From NCBI GenBank assembly GCA_028685295.1, contig JAQUEL010000002.1:24635-88634 (forward strand): DNA of 64,000 nt. The letters run 5' to 3'. Numbering within the stretch: position 1 is the stretch's first letter; the number at the start of each line of letters is the position of its first letter. The position numbers were made by a program, and so were the translations under genes. The notes beneath the pieces were generated by a model, which had not been told where the DNA came from, did not search any database, and saw only the letters and a program-made list of their open reading frames with translations. The stretch is from a bacterium. GTDB taxonomy: Bacteria; UBP13; UBA5359. Below, piece after piece: positions 9,110-19,400 of the stretch.

Positions 9110-9209
9110 AGGGACAGCACCTCCCCCCAAAGATGACACCATCCACATAAGGCCCTAGCCCGCAGCATATACTACACCCGGGCATCAGAGCTATGTAATG
9201 ACAAGCAAA

Positions 9210-9238
9210 AGTGTACTATCAGACCTATCCTTTGTCAA
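9210..9238 (-). promoter_or_regulatory. Sigma70-type promoter of the ABC exporter operon
   Basis: On the minus strand TTGACA (9233-9238) is followed after exactly 17 bases by TACACT (9210-9215). It points at the ATPase gene, with the start of transcription expected near 9203. Confidence 0.65.
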
Positions 9239-9291
9239 TAAGAAGCTGCCATGGGCCTGATGGTCCGTCAAGCCGCAAGTAATATATCCGC

Positions 9292-10329
9292 TTATTTGGT
9301 TAAAGTTACCTTGCGCAGGGAGCGCGGCTTATCAGGATCATATCCCTTGGAATATGAAAGATAATAAGCGAATAGCTGCCCCGCTACTATACCTACTAAT
9401 GGAGACAGGCCCTCGTCCGCAATGGCAGGAAGACGAAAAGCCGTCTTGCCTAGATCCAGAGCCTCCGGCATATCGGAGATGACAATGGTTTCCGCCTTAC
9501 GCTCATTAAGATCTTTCGTCAGTTGCAGCATATTGGGATATGTACGTCCTGATAAGGCAAAGAGTATGACGGGGAAACCCTCTTCCACTAATGCAATAGG
9601 TCCGTGCATAAGATCAGCGGCTGAGAAAGGTTCTGCTACCACATAACAGGTCTCCTTAAGCTTCAACGCCATTTCCAATGCTGTGGCATAATTCATTCCT
9701 CTGCCTATTACCATGCACTCATTCATATATCGATACCGCTCACAACCGCACTCTATATCTTTCTCCGTCTCAAAGAGACGCTCCATTTTTTCACCGACAC
9801 TCGCCAAGCGGCCTACCGCCTCCTTATCTCCCTTGAGCAACGAAGATAAAAGGTAAAAGATGGCCAGTTGCGACGTATACGTCTTCGTGGCGGCTACGCT
9901 AAGCTCTTTGCCTGCTCTGCAGTAAACCGCTCTCTCTGCCGCTACTGCCAGAGGCGAGCCCTCTTCATTGGTAATAGCTATCGTCATTGCTCCCTTTTGA
10001 CGAGCATTCTCCACTACACTGATAACATCCGGGGCTGCACCGGATTGGGATACGCCGATTATCAAGGTATTATCCATCCTTATATCAGCTTCGTAAAGAG
10101 TAAAAAGGGATGGTGCAGCCATGGCCACCGGTAGGCCGTTGTTTATCTGAAAAAGATACTTGGCATAGGTAGAGGCATTATCCGAGGTGCCCCTGGCAGC
10201 GATAATTATAAAACGTATATCCCTGGCCTTTATTTCCTCGCAGATAGAAGCTATGCCGGCTTCCTCCTGCTTGATAATCTGCTGCAGCACCTTAGGTTGC
10301 TCGTGAATCTCCTGTACCATCAAATGCAT
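9292..10329 (-). CDS. SIS-domain sugar-phosphate isomerase/deaminase (GlmS C-half-like)
   Basis: 345 residues with two SIS domains, like the isomerase half of GlmS and the stand-alone NagB-II/AgaS enzymes; the glutaminase domain is absent. Features: AARGTSDNASTYAKYLF (about residues 44-60), the phosphate-binding IGVSQSGAAPDV, KELSVAATKTYTSQ, and the C-terminal PDKPRSLRKVT, close to the GlmS ending. Family knowledge suggests glucosamine-6-phosphate deamination/isomerisation or a related aminosugar reaction in the cytosol. The gene stands alone on the minus strand with its own promoter. Catabolic NagB-II is the best guess, not proven. Confidence 0.8.
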   Translation of the reverse strand: MHLMVQEIHEQPKVLQQIIKQEEAGIASICEEIKARDIRFIIIAARGTSDNASTYAKYLFQINNGLPVAMAAPSLFTLYEADIRMDNTLIIGVSQSGAAPDVISVVENARQKGAMTIAITNEEGSPLAVAAERAVYCRAGKELSVAATKTYTSQLAIFYLLSSLLKGDKEAVGRLASVGEKMERLFETEKDIECGCERYRYMNECMVIGRGMNYATALEMALKLKETCYVVAEPFSAADLMHGPIALVEEGFPVILFALSGRTYPNMLQLTKDLNERKAETIVISDMPEALDLGKTAFRLPAIADEGLSPLVGIVAGQLFAYYLSYSKGYDPDKPRSLRKVTLTK

Positions 10330-10369
10330 TTGATTTGCCTTCCTTTGCTTGTTTTTGCTACCAAGCTAC

Positions 10370-10399
10370 ATCATAGCAGAAAACATGCCCTGTATTCAA
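10370..10399 (-). promoter_or_regulatory. Sigma70-type promoter of the SIS-domain gene
   Basis: TTGAAT (10394-10399) and TATGAT (10370-10375) on the minus strand are 18 bases apart. The start codon at 10329 lies about 35 bases beyond the expected transcription start. Confidence 0.5.
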
Positions 10400-10573
10400 G
10401 CGGTACTCCACACTCTCCGCAGATCGTTACCGACCTCTTCTCTCGCGCTCCAAACCGCAATTTTACCTTGACTTGCAAGCGCACTCCAGGCTGCTTTCAG
10501 CATTACAACAGAAAAAGTCCTATGCAGGAGTAGCCCTGCATACCGGCGAATAATTAAGCAGGAGGAGCAATAT

Positions 10574-11101
10574 ATGAAACTGCTTCATGAATATCGTCGG
10601 GGCTTCACCCTGATAGAACTTCTCGTTATCCTGGCCGTTATCGCCATGCTGATAGCTATAGTCATGCCGGTATTCAGCAAGGTTAAGGCTCGATCTCGTC
10701 AGACTCAATGTATCTCCAATCTCCATGCCATAGGACAGGCTCTAGCTATATACAGAATTGATTTCAAGGGGTATCCTCCAAGAAACAATACGAATTACAA
10801 CAGCGTAAACGGCTTTTTGGCCCTAGCTGACCCTGATATCTACAGACCTAACCCGCCTTATCTTAATGATAAAAAGGCCTTTATCTGCCCTTCTGATGAC
10901 AATGGCAGCACAGTAAGAGATGCGGTTGAAGAGAAGTACTCCTCGTATTCCTACGATCCCAATTATCCAGGTTTATTTACTTCTCTGACATACAACAAAG
11001 ATGTAGGCGGCAACACTCCGGCAGCTCTATGCCCTAAATCCAGGCATGGCGTAGTGATTGAACTGAAAGTAAATGGAGAAGTCATTCTTAATAGAGAGTA
11101 A
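10574..11101 (+). CDS. Type IV pseudopilin-like protein (short form)
   Basis: 175 residues. The N-terminus has a short basic leader followed by the prepilin peptidase site [10 protein letters not shown] and a hydrophobic helix to about residue 35, then SRQTQCISNLHAIGQAL. The body is a small soluble domain with four Cys. It lacks the H-X9-DG motif found in the two other pseudopilins of this window. An AGGAGGAGC ribosome site precedes the ATG. It would be processed by a prepilin peptidase and displayed through the membrane; the partner system is not in the window. It stands alone on the plus strand between minus-strand operons. Confidence 0.8.
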   Translation: MKLLHEYRRGFTLIELLVILAVIAMLIAIVMPVFSKVKARSRQTQCISNLHAIGQALAIYRIDFKGYPPRNNTNYNSVNGFLALADPDIYRPNPPYLNDKKAFICPSDDNGSTVRDAVEEKYSSYSYDPNYPGLFTSLTYNKDVGGNTPAALCPKSRHGVVIELKVNGEVILNRE

Positions 11102-11168
11102 ATAGGAGTTAGGCCTACACTCTTGGCACTACCCTAAGACTCTCGTATATAGATTTATGAGGATGCGG

Positions 11169-12098
11169 TCAGGTTTGAGCTGCCGCTGCATACTCCCGCT
11201 CAAATTTATCACCATCAAACCCCGGGTCATTCTCCGGTATATTCCTGAGCAAGACCTCCCTGCCTCCGTTTTCCCGGGACAGGCGCCCTGCCAGCATAAT
11301 TTTAACCGCATGCGTCAGCCTTGATACCGGTGCCAGCCTATTTGCTCCCGTTTCCATATAATCGCAAATCCTGTCCAACAACGCCCCATACAGCTTTTTA
11401 TTATCTATTCCAAACTGATGAACCGTTTTAGTCGTCATGACGACCACTTCAAAGGGCTGCCAAAGGCCATGGCAGGTATTGTAAGCGGCCGTAATACCGT
11501 TATCGAAAGTCACAAAAAAAGTTTCACAGACTTTACCGTCGAGACGACCGCGACCGATGAATCTGGTTGAGAGGGCATCTGCGCCGGCTAAAGCATCTAT
11601 GGCTTCCACAATATGAATAGCGTAATTGAACTCATCCACCCCGGCCGTTCCGTAAATATTCAGGACCTTGCCTCTCTCCTCCTCCGGAATACTCATAAAC
11701 TCTGTTATTTCGTTGGCATAACGAACCGAGGAACTGCCCAGGACTACTGCTCCACCAGCTACAAGCTCCTCCAGCTTAAGGCAGTCGCTCAACGATCCCA
11801 CTATCGGCTTATCTATAAAGACCGGCTTACCGCCGGCCAAAAAGAGCTTTGCCTGGCTCAAGTGCCTATCCCAGTTACATCCCTGCACAAACCCGATATC
11901 GACACAATCCGCCAATTCTTCAATGCTGCTGCATCTCCTTTCCAGCCCATATTTACTGATAAAACCCTCTACCTCGGCCTCGCTCCGGAAGCCATCGTTG
12001 TAGATAGCCGTATAACGGGCTCTCTTGCCTTTCTTCAGATACTCAGCAAAAGTAATCGGGTGAGAAGTGTCGATATTTATTATTCCTATTTTAATCAT
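11169..12098 (-). CDS. Gfo/Idh/MocA family oxidoreductase
   Basis: 309 residues with an N-terminal Rossmann fold (IKIGIINIDTSHP), and VFIDKP in the place of the family's EKP signature, keeping the Lys that usually contacts substrate. The C-terminal half is the alpha/beta substrate domain. Family members are NAD(P)-dependent dehydrogenases of sugars, inositols or related alcohols. The N-terminal glycine motif is weak (GIINIDTSH), so nucleotide binding may be atypical. The ATG shares one base with the preceding stop codon (TAATG), so it is the last gene of a tight four-gene set. Confidence 0.8.
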   Translation of the reverse strand: MIKIGIINIDTSHPITFAEYLKKGKRARYTAIYNDGFRSEAEVEGFISKYGLERRCSSIEELADCVDIGFVQGCNWDRHLSQAKLFLAGGKPVFIDKPIVGSLSDCLKLEELVAGGAVVLGSSSVRYANEITEFMSIPEEERGKVLNIYGTAGVDEFNYAIHIVEAIDALAGADALSTRFIGRGRLDGKVCETFFVTFDNGITAAYNTCHGLWQPFEVVVMTTKTVHQFGIDNKKLYGALLDRICDYMETGANRLAPVSRLTHAVKIMLAGRLSRENGGREVLLRNIPENDPGFDGDKFEREYAAAAQT

Positions 12099-12865
12099 TA
12101 CCTGTCACTCCTAAAGATGTTATTCGCATTATTGAAATATATACGCTCTATTGCATGTCTTGAGAACCTTCGAGGGCATAATTTCCTCAGGCCGGCTTCC
12201 ATATAGAAAAAGGGATAGTTGCTGCCGTACAGGATTTTCTGCGCACCATATTTACCTATTATTTCTTCCAGCAATCCTTCGCCTTCCAGAAAAGAGGTCG
12301 TGACAAAGATATTCTTCCTGCCTGCGGCAAGCAACTCTATCGCTTCATAAGGTAATGGAGCGGAAAAAACGAAATTAACAGCCGGCCAGGCATCTGCTGT
12401 TTGCAGGAGTTCCTCTAACTTCACTTCCCCAAGAAAATCAAAAGAACGCACAGCGGTCCTCTCTTCAAAGAGATGTAACGGTATGACAATGGGCTGCTGC
12501 GTGCTTTGGGCTGTCTGATATATTATTTCCAATAGCGAATCGGACAGACTGTATCGCTGAAAGCGATGAAATAATTTGATACCAACGGCTTGATCGATAT
12601 ATCTTTCAATTGCTTTTTCAAGCCCAGGCTGCTGAGGGTTCAAAGCCAGTACAGGCCTTATCTGTGAAGCGCACCCTTCTGTTTCCTTGAAGAAATGGTA
12701 ATTCACTTCGAGGTTATCCTCTGCCAGGATGCTTTCCAATGGGGTGGTTAAGCTGTATTCTATACCGTGACGGCGCATTTCCTCTTGTAATCGGCCTAAG
12801 CTGCTTTGAACAGCGCTGTTGTGCTGCCATCGTCCTATGTACAAATCTACGTCAATTATCTTCAT
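12098..12865 (-). CDS. Amidohydrolase-2 family protein lacking metal ligands
   Basis: The frame is open further upstream, but the likely start is the ATG at 12865 (MKIIDVDLYIG), which overlaps the upstream gene by 14 bases. The 255-residue product follows the fold of the neighbouring amidohydrolase: a first strand, a mid-protein Lys in VGIKLFHRF, a His in IPLHLF and a final GSNYPF. The key metal residues are changed: the HxH of the first strand is DLY, the later AHAGG His is a Ser in FVFSAPLP, and the GSD aspartate is Asn. It may be a non-catalytic partner of its neighbour, or use another chemistry. Confidence 0.7.
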   Translation of the reverse strand: MKIIDVDLYIGRWQHNSAVQSSLGRLQEEMRRHGIEYSLTTPLESILAEDNLEVNYHFFKETEGCASQIRPVLALNPQQPGLEKAIERYIDQAVGIKLFHRFQRYSLSDSLLEIIYQTAQSTQQPIVIPLHLFEERTAVRSFDFLGEVKLEELLQTADAWPAVNFVFSAPLPYEAIELLAAGRKNIFVTTSFLEGEGLLEEIIGKYGAQKILYGSNYPFFYMEAGLRKLCPRRFSRHAIERIYFNNANNIFRSDR

Positions 12866-13622
12866 ACCTGATAAACCCCTGAAAATTATTTCCCATGATC
12901 TGATGTTTAACGGCATCGGGTATATTCGCAGCTGTAATCTTTGCCTGTTGTACGGTATAGCTTCTTCCCGGAGCATCACTGCCGAAAAGTACTCTTTGGG
13001 AGCCCAGTATCGCAACTGCATTCTCTACTACACCGCATTCAGGTACCCCTCCAGAGGTATCGACATAGATATTAGGCATAGGCGCAATGGCTTCCAAGCC
13101 TTCCCGCCTGTTTCCACCTGCGTGAGCCATAATAATCCTGGCCTGGGGATACTCTATTCCTAAACGAGCTACATCAAAGGGTTCTGATTCGTCGCTGTAG
13201 TTGCCTCTGTTCTTCAGGTAGGAATGCTGCTGTATAAAAAGGTCCCTTTGCATAGCTGCTTCAATAACGGGGAAAAGTATAGCGGATGATGCCTTAACGG
13301 CTATCCAGAGCTTTATACCGATCATGCCTCTATCATAACATCGCTGCATCTCTTCCCGCCAATCGGGATTCCTGGGGTTCAGATAACAAAGTCCGTATAC
13401 CTCTTCAGGAAACTCCTGCATCAGCTTCAAAACATCATCATTAGCTTCTCTTACTTCTTGCGAGGATGGATAAGGCAAATACGCTGTTCGGCCCAATGAT
13501 GAGATAACTATTCTATCTATGCCTGCTTCTCGGGCCCTGATGACGATCTCCTGAGAGCACCTGCTTCCCAGAAGGGCGTTATGAGATCTGTTGTAGGTAT
13601 GAACATGAGCATCTATTATCAT
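12852..13622 (-). CDS. Amidohydrolase-2 family metal-dependent hydrolase
   Basis: 256 residues, TIM-barrel amidohydrolase family (PF04909). Metal ligands are all present: HxH in DAHVHTYN (residues 6-8), His in FIQQHSYL, His in IIMAHAGG and Asp in LFGSDAPG. A Lys in GIKLWI and the pattern YGLCYLNPRNPDW are usual for the group, which includes decarboxylases and lactone or amide hydrolases. It starts four bases inside the end of the aminotransferase gene (ATGA overlap) and runs 14 bases into the next gene, so the set is translationally coupled. The substrate is not known; an amino sugar or amino acid derivative fits the context. Confidence 0.85.
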   Translation of the reverse strand: MIIDAHVHTYNRSHNALLGSRCSQEIVIRAREAGIDRIVISSLGRTAYLPYPSSQEVREANDDVLKLMQEFPEEVYGLCYLNPRNPDWREEMQRCYDRGMIGIKLWIAVKASSAILFPVIEAAMQRDLFIQQHSYLKNRGNYSDESEPFDVARLGIEYPQARIIMAHAGGNRREGLEAIAPMPNIYVDTSGGVPECGVVENAVAILGSQRVLFGSDAPGRSYTVQQAKITAANIPDAVKHQIMGNNFQGFIRYEDN

Positions 13623-14932
13623 GATCTATATCTCGTAATAATGGATTCCATGGGAGTGCCGATGGCTGTTATCCTGGCGGACAGGTCTCCCTTTTCCAGA
13701 GCCTGGGCTATATTAAAGAAGACTTTATCGGATACGGCCAGGGTTTGCTCAAGGTCTCTTTCATTATGGGAGTATGAGATATATATGGGACCGCCTCGCC
13801 TGTAAAGAATACCGTTCTCAGCATTATCCTGCAGGAAATACGTCATCAGATCAGCGTTCAGCCGGGCCTCCTCATAAGTAAAGTTAAAGGCTGTCAGCGG
13901 CGGATATCCAATGAAACAACATTTGATATTATAATTCTCAGCCTGCTTGTTCAACCCTTCCATCAGTCTGGCTCCATAGCTCCACATATGAGCTACTACA
14001 GGCTTGGTCCTGTACTCTTCACATGCAGCTGTCAGAGCGGCCAGAGAGAGGGTCTCTCCTCCATATGTCGTGCTTATGGAAAGCTCTTCCATGCCTTGCA
14101 TGATCTCTCTCTTTCCTGTCAGAACGGATATGGGCATGCCGTTGGCTATTCCTTTAGCATAGCAGGCTAAATCAGGTATGACATTGAAATATTCCTGCGC
14201 CCCGCCGTTGGCCATACGAAAACCCGTAACTATCTCATCGAATACCAGAATAGCTTCATAGGCATTTGCCATCTCTCTGACATATTCAAGATATCCCTCT
14301 TTAGCTTTCTCCCAGTAATTGTTAGGGGTCATGACTATAGCGGCCACGGCTCCTTTATTCTCTTCCAACTTGCTTTTTAAGGATTGGGATGAGGTGAAAT
14401 CATTGTAACTAAAGGGTATTATCAGGTCACGCTGATCTTGAGGCACACCCTTGTTTAAAGGCTGAGGCAATTGAGCGCACCACATATCATGCCAGCCGTG
14501 ATACCCCCAAGACAGTATTTTCTCTCTGCCGGTGTATGCTCTGGCTACGCGTACTGCAGCCGATACAGCTTCAGCACCGGTCTTGAAAAAGCGCACCATA
14601 TCGGCTCCGGGAATCATCTCTATCAACGCTTCTGCGGCCTCTATCTCCAGCGGGTGCGACAGGTTGAAAATGATGCCGCTTTTCAGTTGCCTGGCGATAG
14701 CCTGATCTACGGCAGGGTAGCAATAGCCTAAATTTATCGGCCCCAGGGCCATTATGTAATCGATATACTCTTGTCCATCTGCATCAAAGATATGACTTCC
14801 TTTGCCAGAGACGGTAAACATGGGAAAGGCGCCGGGAGCAAAGGCTGATACCCTCTTGCTGCCTGTCTGTGAAGCGCCGGGAATAATTTCTATCGCTTTT
14901 TGATAAAGCTCTTTGGATTTTGTCAGTTGCAT
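13619..14932 (-). CDS. Class III PLP aminotransferase, glutamate-1-semialdehyde aminomutase-like
   Basis: 437 residues, fold type I aminotransferase of the HemL-like class III group. Features: GASQTGSKRVSAFAPGAFP near the N-terminus, FFKTGAEAVSAAVRVARAYTGR, SWGYHGWHDM, FDEIVTGFR and the PLP Lys in CYAKGIANGMP, followed by STTYGGETLSLAA. It is not likely to be the housekeeping HemL, since it heads an operon of amidohydrolases and an oxidoreductase in a glycan locus. A role in amination or deamination of a sugar-derived carbonyl compound is inferred. An AGAGG site lies before the ATG. Confidence 0.85.
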   Translation of the reverse strand: MQLTKSKELYQKAIEIIPGASQTGSKRVSAFAPGAFPMFTVSGKGSHIFDADGQEYIDYIMALGPINLGYCYPAVDQAIARQLKSGIIFNLSHPLEIEAAEALIEMIPGADMVRFFKTGAEAVSAAVRVARAYTGREKILSWGYHGWHDMWCAQLPQPLNKGVPQDQRDLIIPFSYNDFTSSQSLKSKLEENKGAVAAIVMTPNNYWEKAKEGYLEYVREMANAYEAILVFDEIVTGFRMANGGAQEYFNVIPDLACYAKGIANGMPISVLTGKREIMQGMEELSISTTYGGETLSLAALTAACEEYRTKPVVAHMWSYGARLMEGLNKQAENYNIKCCFIGYPPLTAFNFTYEEARLNADLMTYFLQDNAENGILYRRGGPIYISYSHNERDLEQTLAVSDKVFFNIAQALEKGDLSARITAIGTPMESIITRYRS

Positions 14933-15033
14933 AACAACATACCTCTCAAATTCATTCTTACCAAAATATTATTCAACATTGCAAGGGTGTTTGCTTACAG
15001 CCTTGCAATGCATGATCATCATCATCAAGCCAT

Positions 15034-16347
15034 CTAATCTCCAGCATGCTTCTTAAATAAAACCGTATTGAACTCCCTTTCAATATTTTTCAGAGCGGAG
15101 CTTACATCATCCTTTTCAAGCACTGTTGCTTCAATCTGATTTTTCCAAATACTTCCCAGTTCCTCCACATTACGCAAAGAGGGGACAGCACGGGCAAACT
15201 TGAGAGATTCGACCACTACTTCCTCCCGGCAGACTGTATCCGGTTTTATGAAGTCCGGAGATTTCAGCACGGAGATTCTTGCAGGGATCATATTTCTCTT
15301 TGCCAGTTCCCGGGCGACCTCTTTGGAACATAAGCGTTTGAGAAGCAGCCAAGCTTCCTTTGGATGCCCGGTTTTAGATGATATTGTCCAGCATTCTCCC
15401 GTATACCTGACAACCCTTTTGCCAAGCCGTGATTTAGGTACAGGAGCGATATCCCAGTCAAGATTTTTTACCTTGCTGAACTCCGTTAAAGCAACATAAG
15501 GAAGGCCTACAAACATGCCTAAATTGCCACCCATAAATAGATCAGCAACAGAATTCTGCTTGGCATCCAACAGCTTTTTGGGAGTAACCCTGTACTTGCC
15601 GGTAAGGTCCGCCAAAAACTGTATAGCTTCCCCGGCCTGTCTATTATCTACCACACATTTATTCAATTTATCATTGAAAACTTCGCCGCCGTTAGACCAT
15701 ATCCAGGCAATATCCTGTGCCCACCAGCCAGGCACAATCGAAATGCCGAACTGATCGATTCTACCATCACCATTTGTATCCCGGGTCAGTTTAATGGAGG
15801 CTGCAAGCAGATCATCCCAACTCCATCTTTCATCGGGATAGCTTAAAGAGAATTCATCAAACAGGCGTTTGTTATAGATCAGGACCTCGGGAGCGCCTGT
15901 AACGGGAATACCGTACACCTGTTCTTCAGATATGCCCCCTTCGATAAGTCCGAGTTCGTAAATGTCATCAAGATCGTATTTCTCTTTATTTATGAACGCT
16001 TTTAAATTTAAAAGCACGCCTCTATCTCTGTAATCAGCCAGGCTTTTATTCTGTATATACATTACATCAGGCGCCGTTCCTGATGCCATCCGGGTCTGGA
16101 GTTTGGCATAGTAATTTGCCACTCCTCTTTCACTCTTAATCCGGATATACGGATAATCCTTTTCGAATTTCCGAAAAACGCTCAGATAGTAATCACTTAT
16201 ATGAAGCGGAGCATCGTAATAAACTTCAAGTATGATCTTCTTCCCGGGATCACGACCTGTACAACCGACAAGCGAGCAGGTTAGCAGACATGTCATTAAG
16301 GCCAGGAGGAATAATCCAACCGAGGGTATTCTTCTTCGTTGTGACAT
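15034..16347 (-). CDS. Extracellular solute-binding lipoprotein (sugar ABC type)
   Basis: 437 residues with a lipoprotein signal: basic start, hydrophobic core and the lipobox VGC at about residue 29. The mature part is a family 1 solute-binding protein (SBP_bac_1, UgpB/MalE-like): ILEVYYDAP, GTAPDVMYIQNKSLADY, GIPVTGAPEVLIYNKRLFDE, DTNGDGRIDQFGI, and PKEAWLLLKRLCSKEVA near the end. It should bind oligosaccharide at the membrane surface. No MalF/MalG-type permease or ATPase is adjacent or elsewhere in the window, so its transport partner is remote or absent. It lies between the LamG-GH gene (88 bases) and the aminotransferase gene (101 bases). Confidence 0.88.
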   Translation of the reverse strand: MSQRRRIPSVGLFLLALMTCLLTCSLVGCTGRDPGKKIILEVYYDAPLHISDYYLSVFRKFEKDYPYIRIKSERGVANYYAKLQTRMASGTAPDVMYIQNKSLADYRDRGVLLNLKAFINKEKYDLDDIYELGLIEGGISEEQVYGIPVTGAPEVLIYNKRLFDEFSLSYPDERWSWDDLLAASIKLTRDTNGDGRIDQFGISIVPGWWAQDIAWIWSNGGEVFNDKLNKCVVDNRQAGEAIQFLADLTGKYRVTPKKLLDAKQNSVADLFMGGNLGMFVGLPYVALTEFSKVKNLDWDIAPVPKSRLGKRVVRYTGECWTISSKTGHPKEAWLLLKRLCSKEVARELAKRNMIPARISVLKSPDFIKPDTVCREEVVVESLKFARAVPSLRNVEELGSIWKNQIEATVLEKDDVSSALKNIEREFNTVLFKKHAGD

Positions 16348-16435
16348 TGCCTTCTCCTTAAACAGAGCTACTGTTTCCCTTTTCTTAAATTCAACTTAGC
16401 CGTAGCAGAGACGATAACGGAAGCGACGGTTCCAT

Positions 16436-19400
16436 TTATTCCAGCATCCACAATCCCGTGGAGGCTGCCGGCAGATCAACTTTGAATTCTTGCACTTTTT
16501 TGGCGATATAATCTTTTTTGAATGGGTCATAAATATCGCATTTTTTAGGCAGTTTAATAATTCTCTCTCCAGCATATCTTGTATGGATTGCCAGCAATCT
16601 TTCGCTGGCAAAAACCTGGTCATCACCCTTATCGTATATATGGACACCTGCATATCCGGCTATATTTCTTAACAAAGAGGAGGGAATATTGGGCACCGCA
16701 GACCAGACTGAAGTCCAATCTTTAAATTCCTTGACACAAAGACCTGCTTGTCTGAAAGTCCATACGGTCGAGCTGGTACTGGCCCCCTCTCCCAGAACGA
16801 TAGCCTGCTTATCAATACAGGAAAACACCGGCGACAGAGACTGTCTGAGGCCGTACCTTAAATCAGTGGCCAACCCTTTAGTCATTCTGTGCGCATAGTC
16901 AATGAGGTAAACATCCAATCCTTTTTGCAGTTCGACGGCTTTGGCATCCAATATATTATTCTGCTTTGAGCTTGTATAGTCAGTGGCCCCTCCCGGTAAA
17001 TCCAAGTGCTTCATTTCCATACCTATAGTATCCGACATGGCCTTTACTGATAACCCGTTATCCGTTATATAACCGGGAGCATATATCCATAACAGGACAT
17101 TGCCGTTTCTCTTTATTCTCTGATCAATAATCTCTCTTACCTTATCAGACAGGTAAAAGGTATTGGCGAAGATATACAGTTTGTACCGATCGAAAGGAAA
17201 GTCCGGGGATGTAAGATCGGTATCAAGATAATCATCAAAGGGAGCCCCTAACCTGGATATGCCTTCCACGCTCTGGCGAAAGATAAAATCTTCGCATGCG
17301 AAGCTGAATTTCTGATAATTGAACGATTTATTGTTGTAAATTACTGCTATCTGGGCGTTATTGCGATCATTCTCCAGCAACCGATCCGCTATAGCGGAAA
17401 AATTCTTTATCGCCTTGAATATCTCCGGATGATCGAAGGATTTACCCCCGGGACTGCCCATACTAAACCAGCAGATACTACTCCCTACACGGGTATGTAT
17501 GCCGGCAAAGTTGCGTTTGAGAACGCTGATTGTTTCTTCCGGAGTTTTTGCCCAGCCGAAATTATCCCCTATGGATTCAGCAATTACGTAACTTGGATGG
17601 CCCAGAGTGGATGCGCAGGTCCGGCTATCATCCTCCACTATTGCCATTTTGCCATGCAATATGGCGGAAGGTAAAAGATATTGGGGTTGAAAGACACCAC
17701 CTGCATGCCTCTCACGATAATTAAATGGAGTAAAGAAGAAATCTATATTTTTATCATATATCAAACGCTCAAAAGCGCCGCGCCTTCTGGAAGCTACCAA
17801 ACCCGCATAAGGCTGATCATGCCACCCAGGATAGTAATTTGCGCCCACCCAAGTACCAACAAGACTCTCATTATTCGAAGCTTCTTTCATTGCTTTTGCA
17901 AAATCAGAAATAACTTCCGCTGCCAATTCATAATACTGTTCGAAAAAATCAGCCACTTTCCTACTCTTTACCGGGTTATAGAATATGCCGTCATCAGCGG
18001 TGAATAGCTCTTCAAAGCCAGGCATAGAAATATTTTTGAAATCCAGCGTATTATCGTTCCAAGCATCTCTAAGCAATCCGATATCATTGTTGTACTTATT
18101 CGTAATATATCTTGCAAATGCTTTTTGTGCTACCGGGCTATAATCCCAATAATCTCCCCATTCACCGCCTCCACCGCAAATGATATAACCGATAATTCTG
18201 TCGGCAAAGGGGCTTTCCCTCAGATAGCCTACCTGCGCTTTCAGGCACTTGATAGTTTCCTCCCGCCAAATTTCGGATGCTATAGATCCCCGGTTGCCTT
18301 TGGCCATATTAGGCGGCCATACGGCTATATGATCAGGATGCTGCGCAAACCAATCTTTTGTTTTTTGGACACGGGCAGTTGTATCCAATTGAATAATGAA
18401 CTTTGCATCGGGAAAAGTCTTGATGATTTCTCTCAAAACCGGGGCATTGAATTTCCCGCCCCAGTATTCCTTCTCAAAAAACTCCGGCAATGACCCGTAA
18501 TTCTTTTGCGCCGGATGAAATGCTCCCGATGAAACACCCCAAAAGAATACGTTAACCCCGCTTGCCGCCAGATTTTTTATATATTCTTCCTTGCCTTTGT
18601 AATTATGTTCTCTATATATACGAATCGATGTAGGCTTATCATTTAAAAACAGCATCGGTACCCCGTGGCTGCTTTTCACCTGCGCCTTAAGGGGGACAAC
18701 GGGCAACGACATCTTGGTCGAGTTGCTATCTTCAGCCCGCTGCGGCGAAATCGTTGGTGCGGCAGGAACTTTTGCAGACGAGTGCATAACCCTGCCGTCA
18801 TTACCTTTGCCGGAGGTATCTTTATATAATCCTTCCTTTGTCATACCTCCAAAATCAAGATCAAGAACTAATCCGTCTCTATTATTTATTGCCCTTTTGC
18901 CATTGCGGCGGTTATCAAAGTTCCACGCCACCTCATTTGAATCAATCGCTCTATCATAAATCCTTAAGGCGGCCATATCTCCTTTTAAGAGCGAGCTTCC
19001 CGGGCCTTTTCCTATTACCAGCCGATTCTTATTTTTTATTATCGCTGTATCGGTAAAGGTCTTCCTTCCTCTTGACACACCATTTATATAAATGGTTGCG
19101 GCACCTTTATCATATACAGCGACTATATGGTTATACTGCTTTTCCACTATCCCCGCACTAGACCAAATGGCGTTTTTATTGTCGCAGTTGTTTATGCCGA
19201 ACTTCACCCTTGTGGATCTATACAAGAATAATGCAAAGCCGTCTTCTTTACCCAACGCAGAAACTATGACGTTATAGTCATGCTCTCCCAGAGGCTTAAG
19301 CCATGCTTCCAGCGTAAATGCATCCGTAATACCCAGTCTATCCAGGGTGCTGCATTCTATATGGACCCTACCGTCAAAATGAAACTCTGTGCCCGCAGGT

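Noticed and set aside
12866-13021. N-terminal extension of the second amidohydrolase
   Set aside because: The extra 52 codons lie inside the upstream gene in another frame; the conserved first strand starts at 12865.
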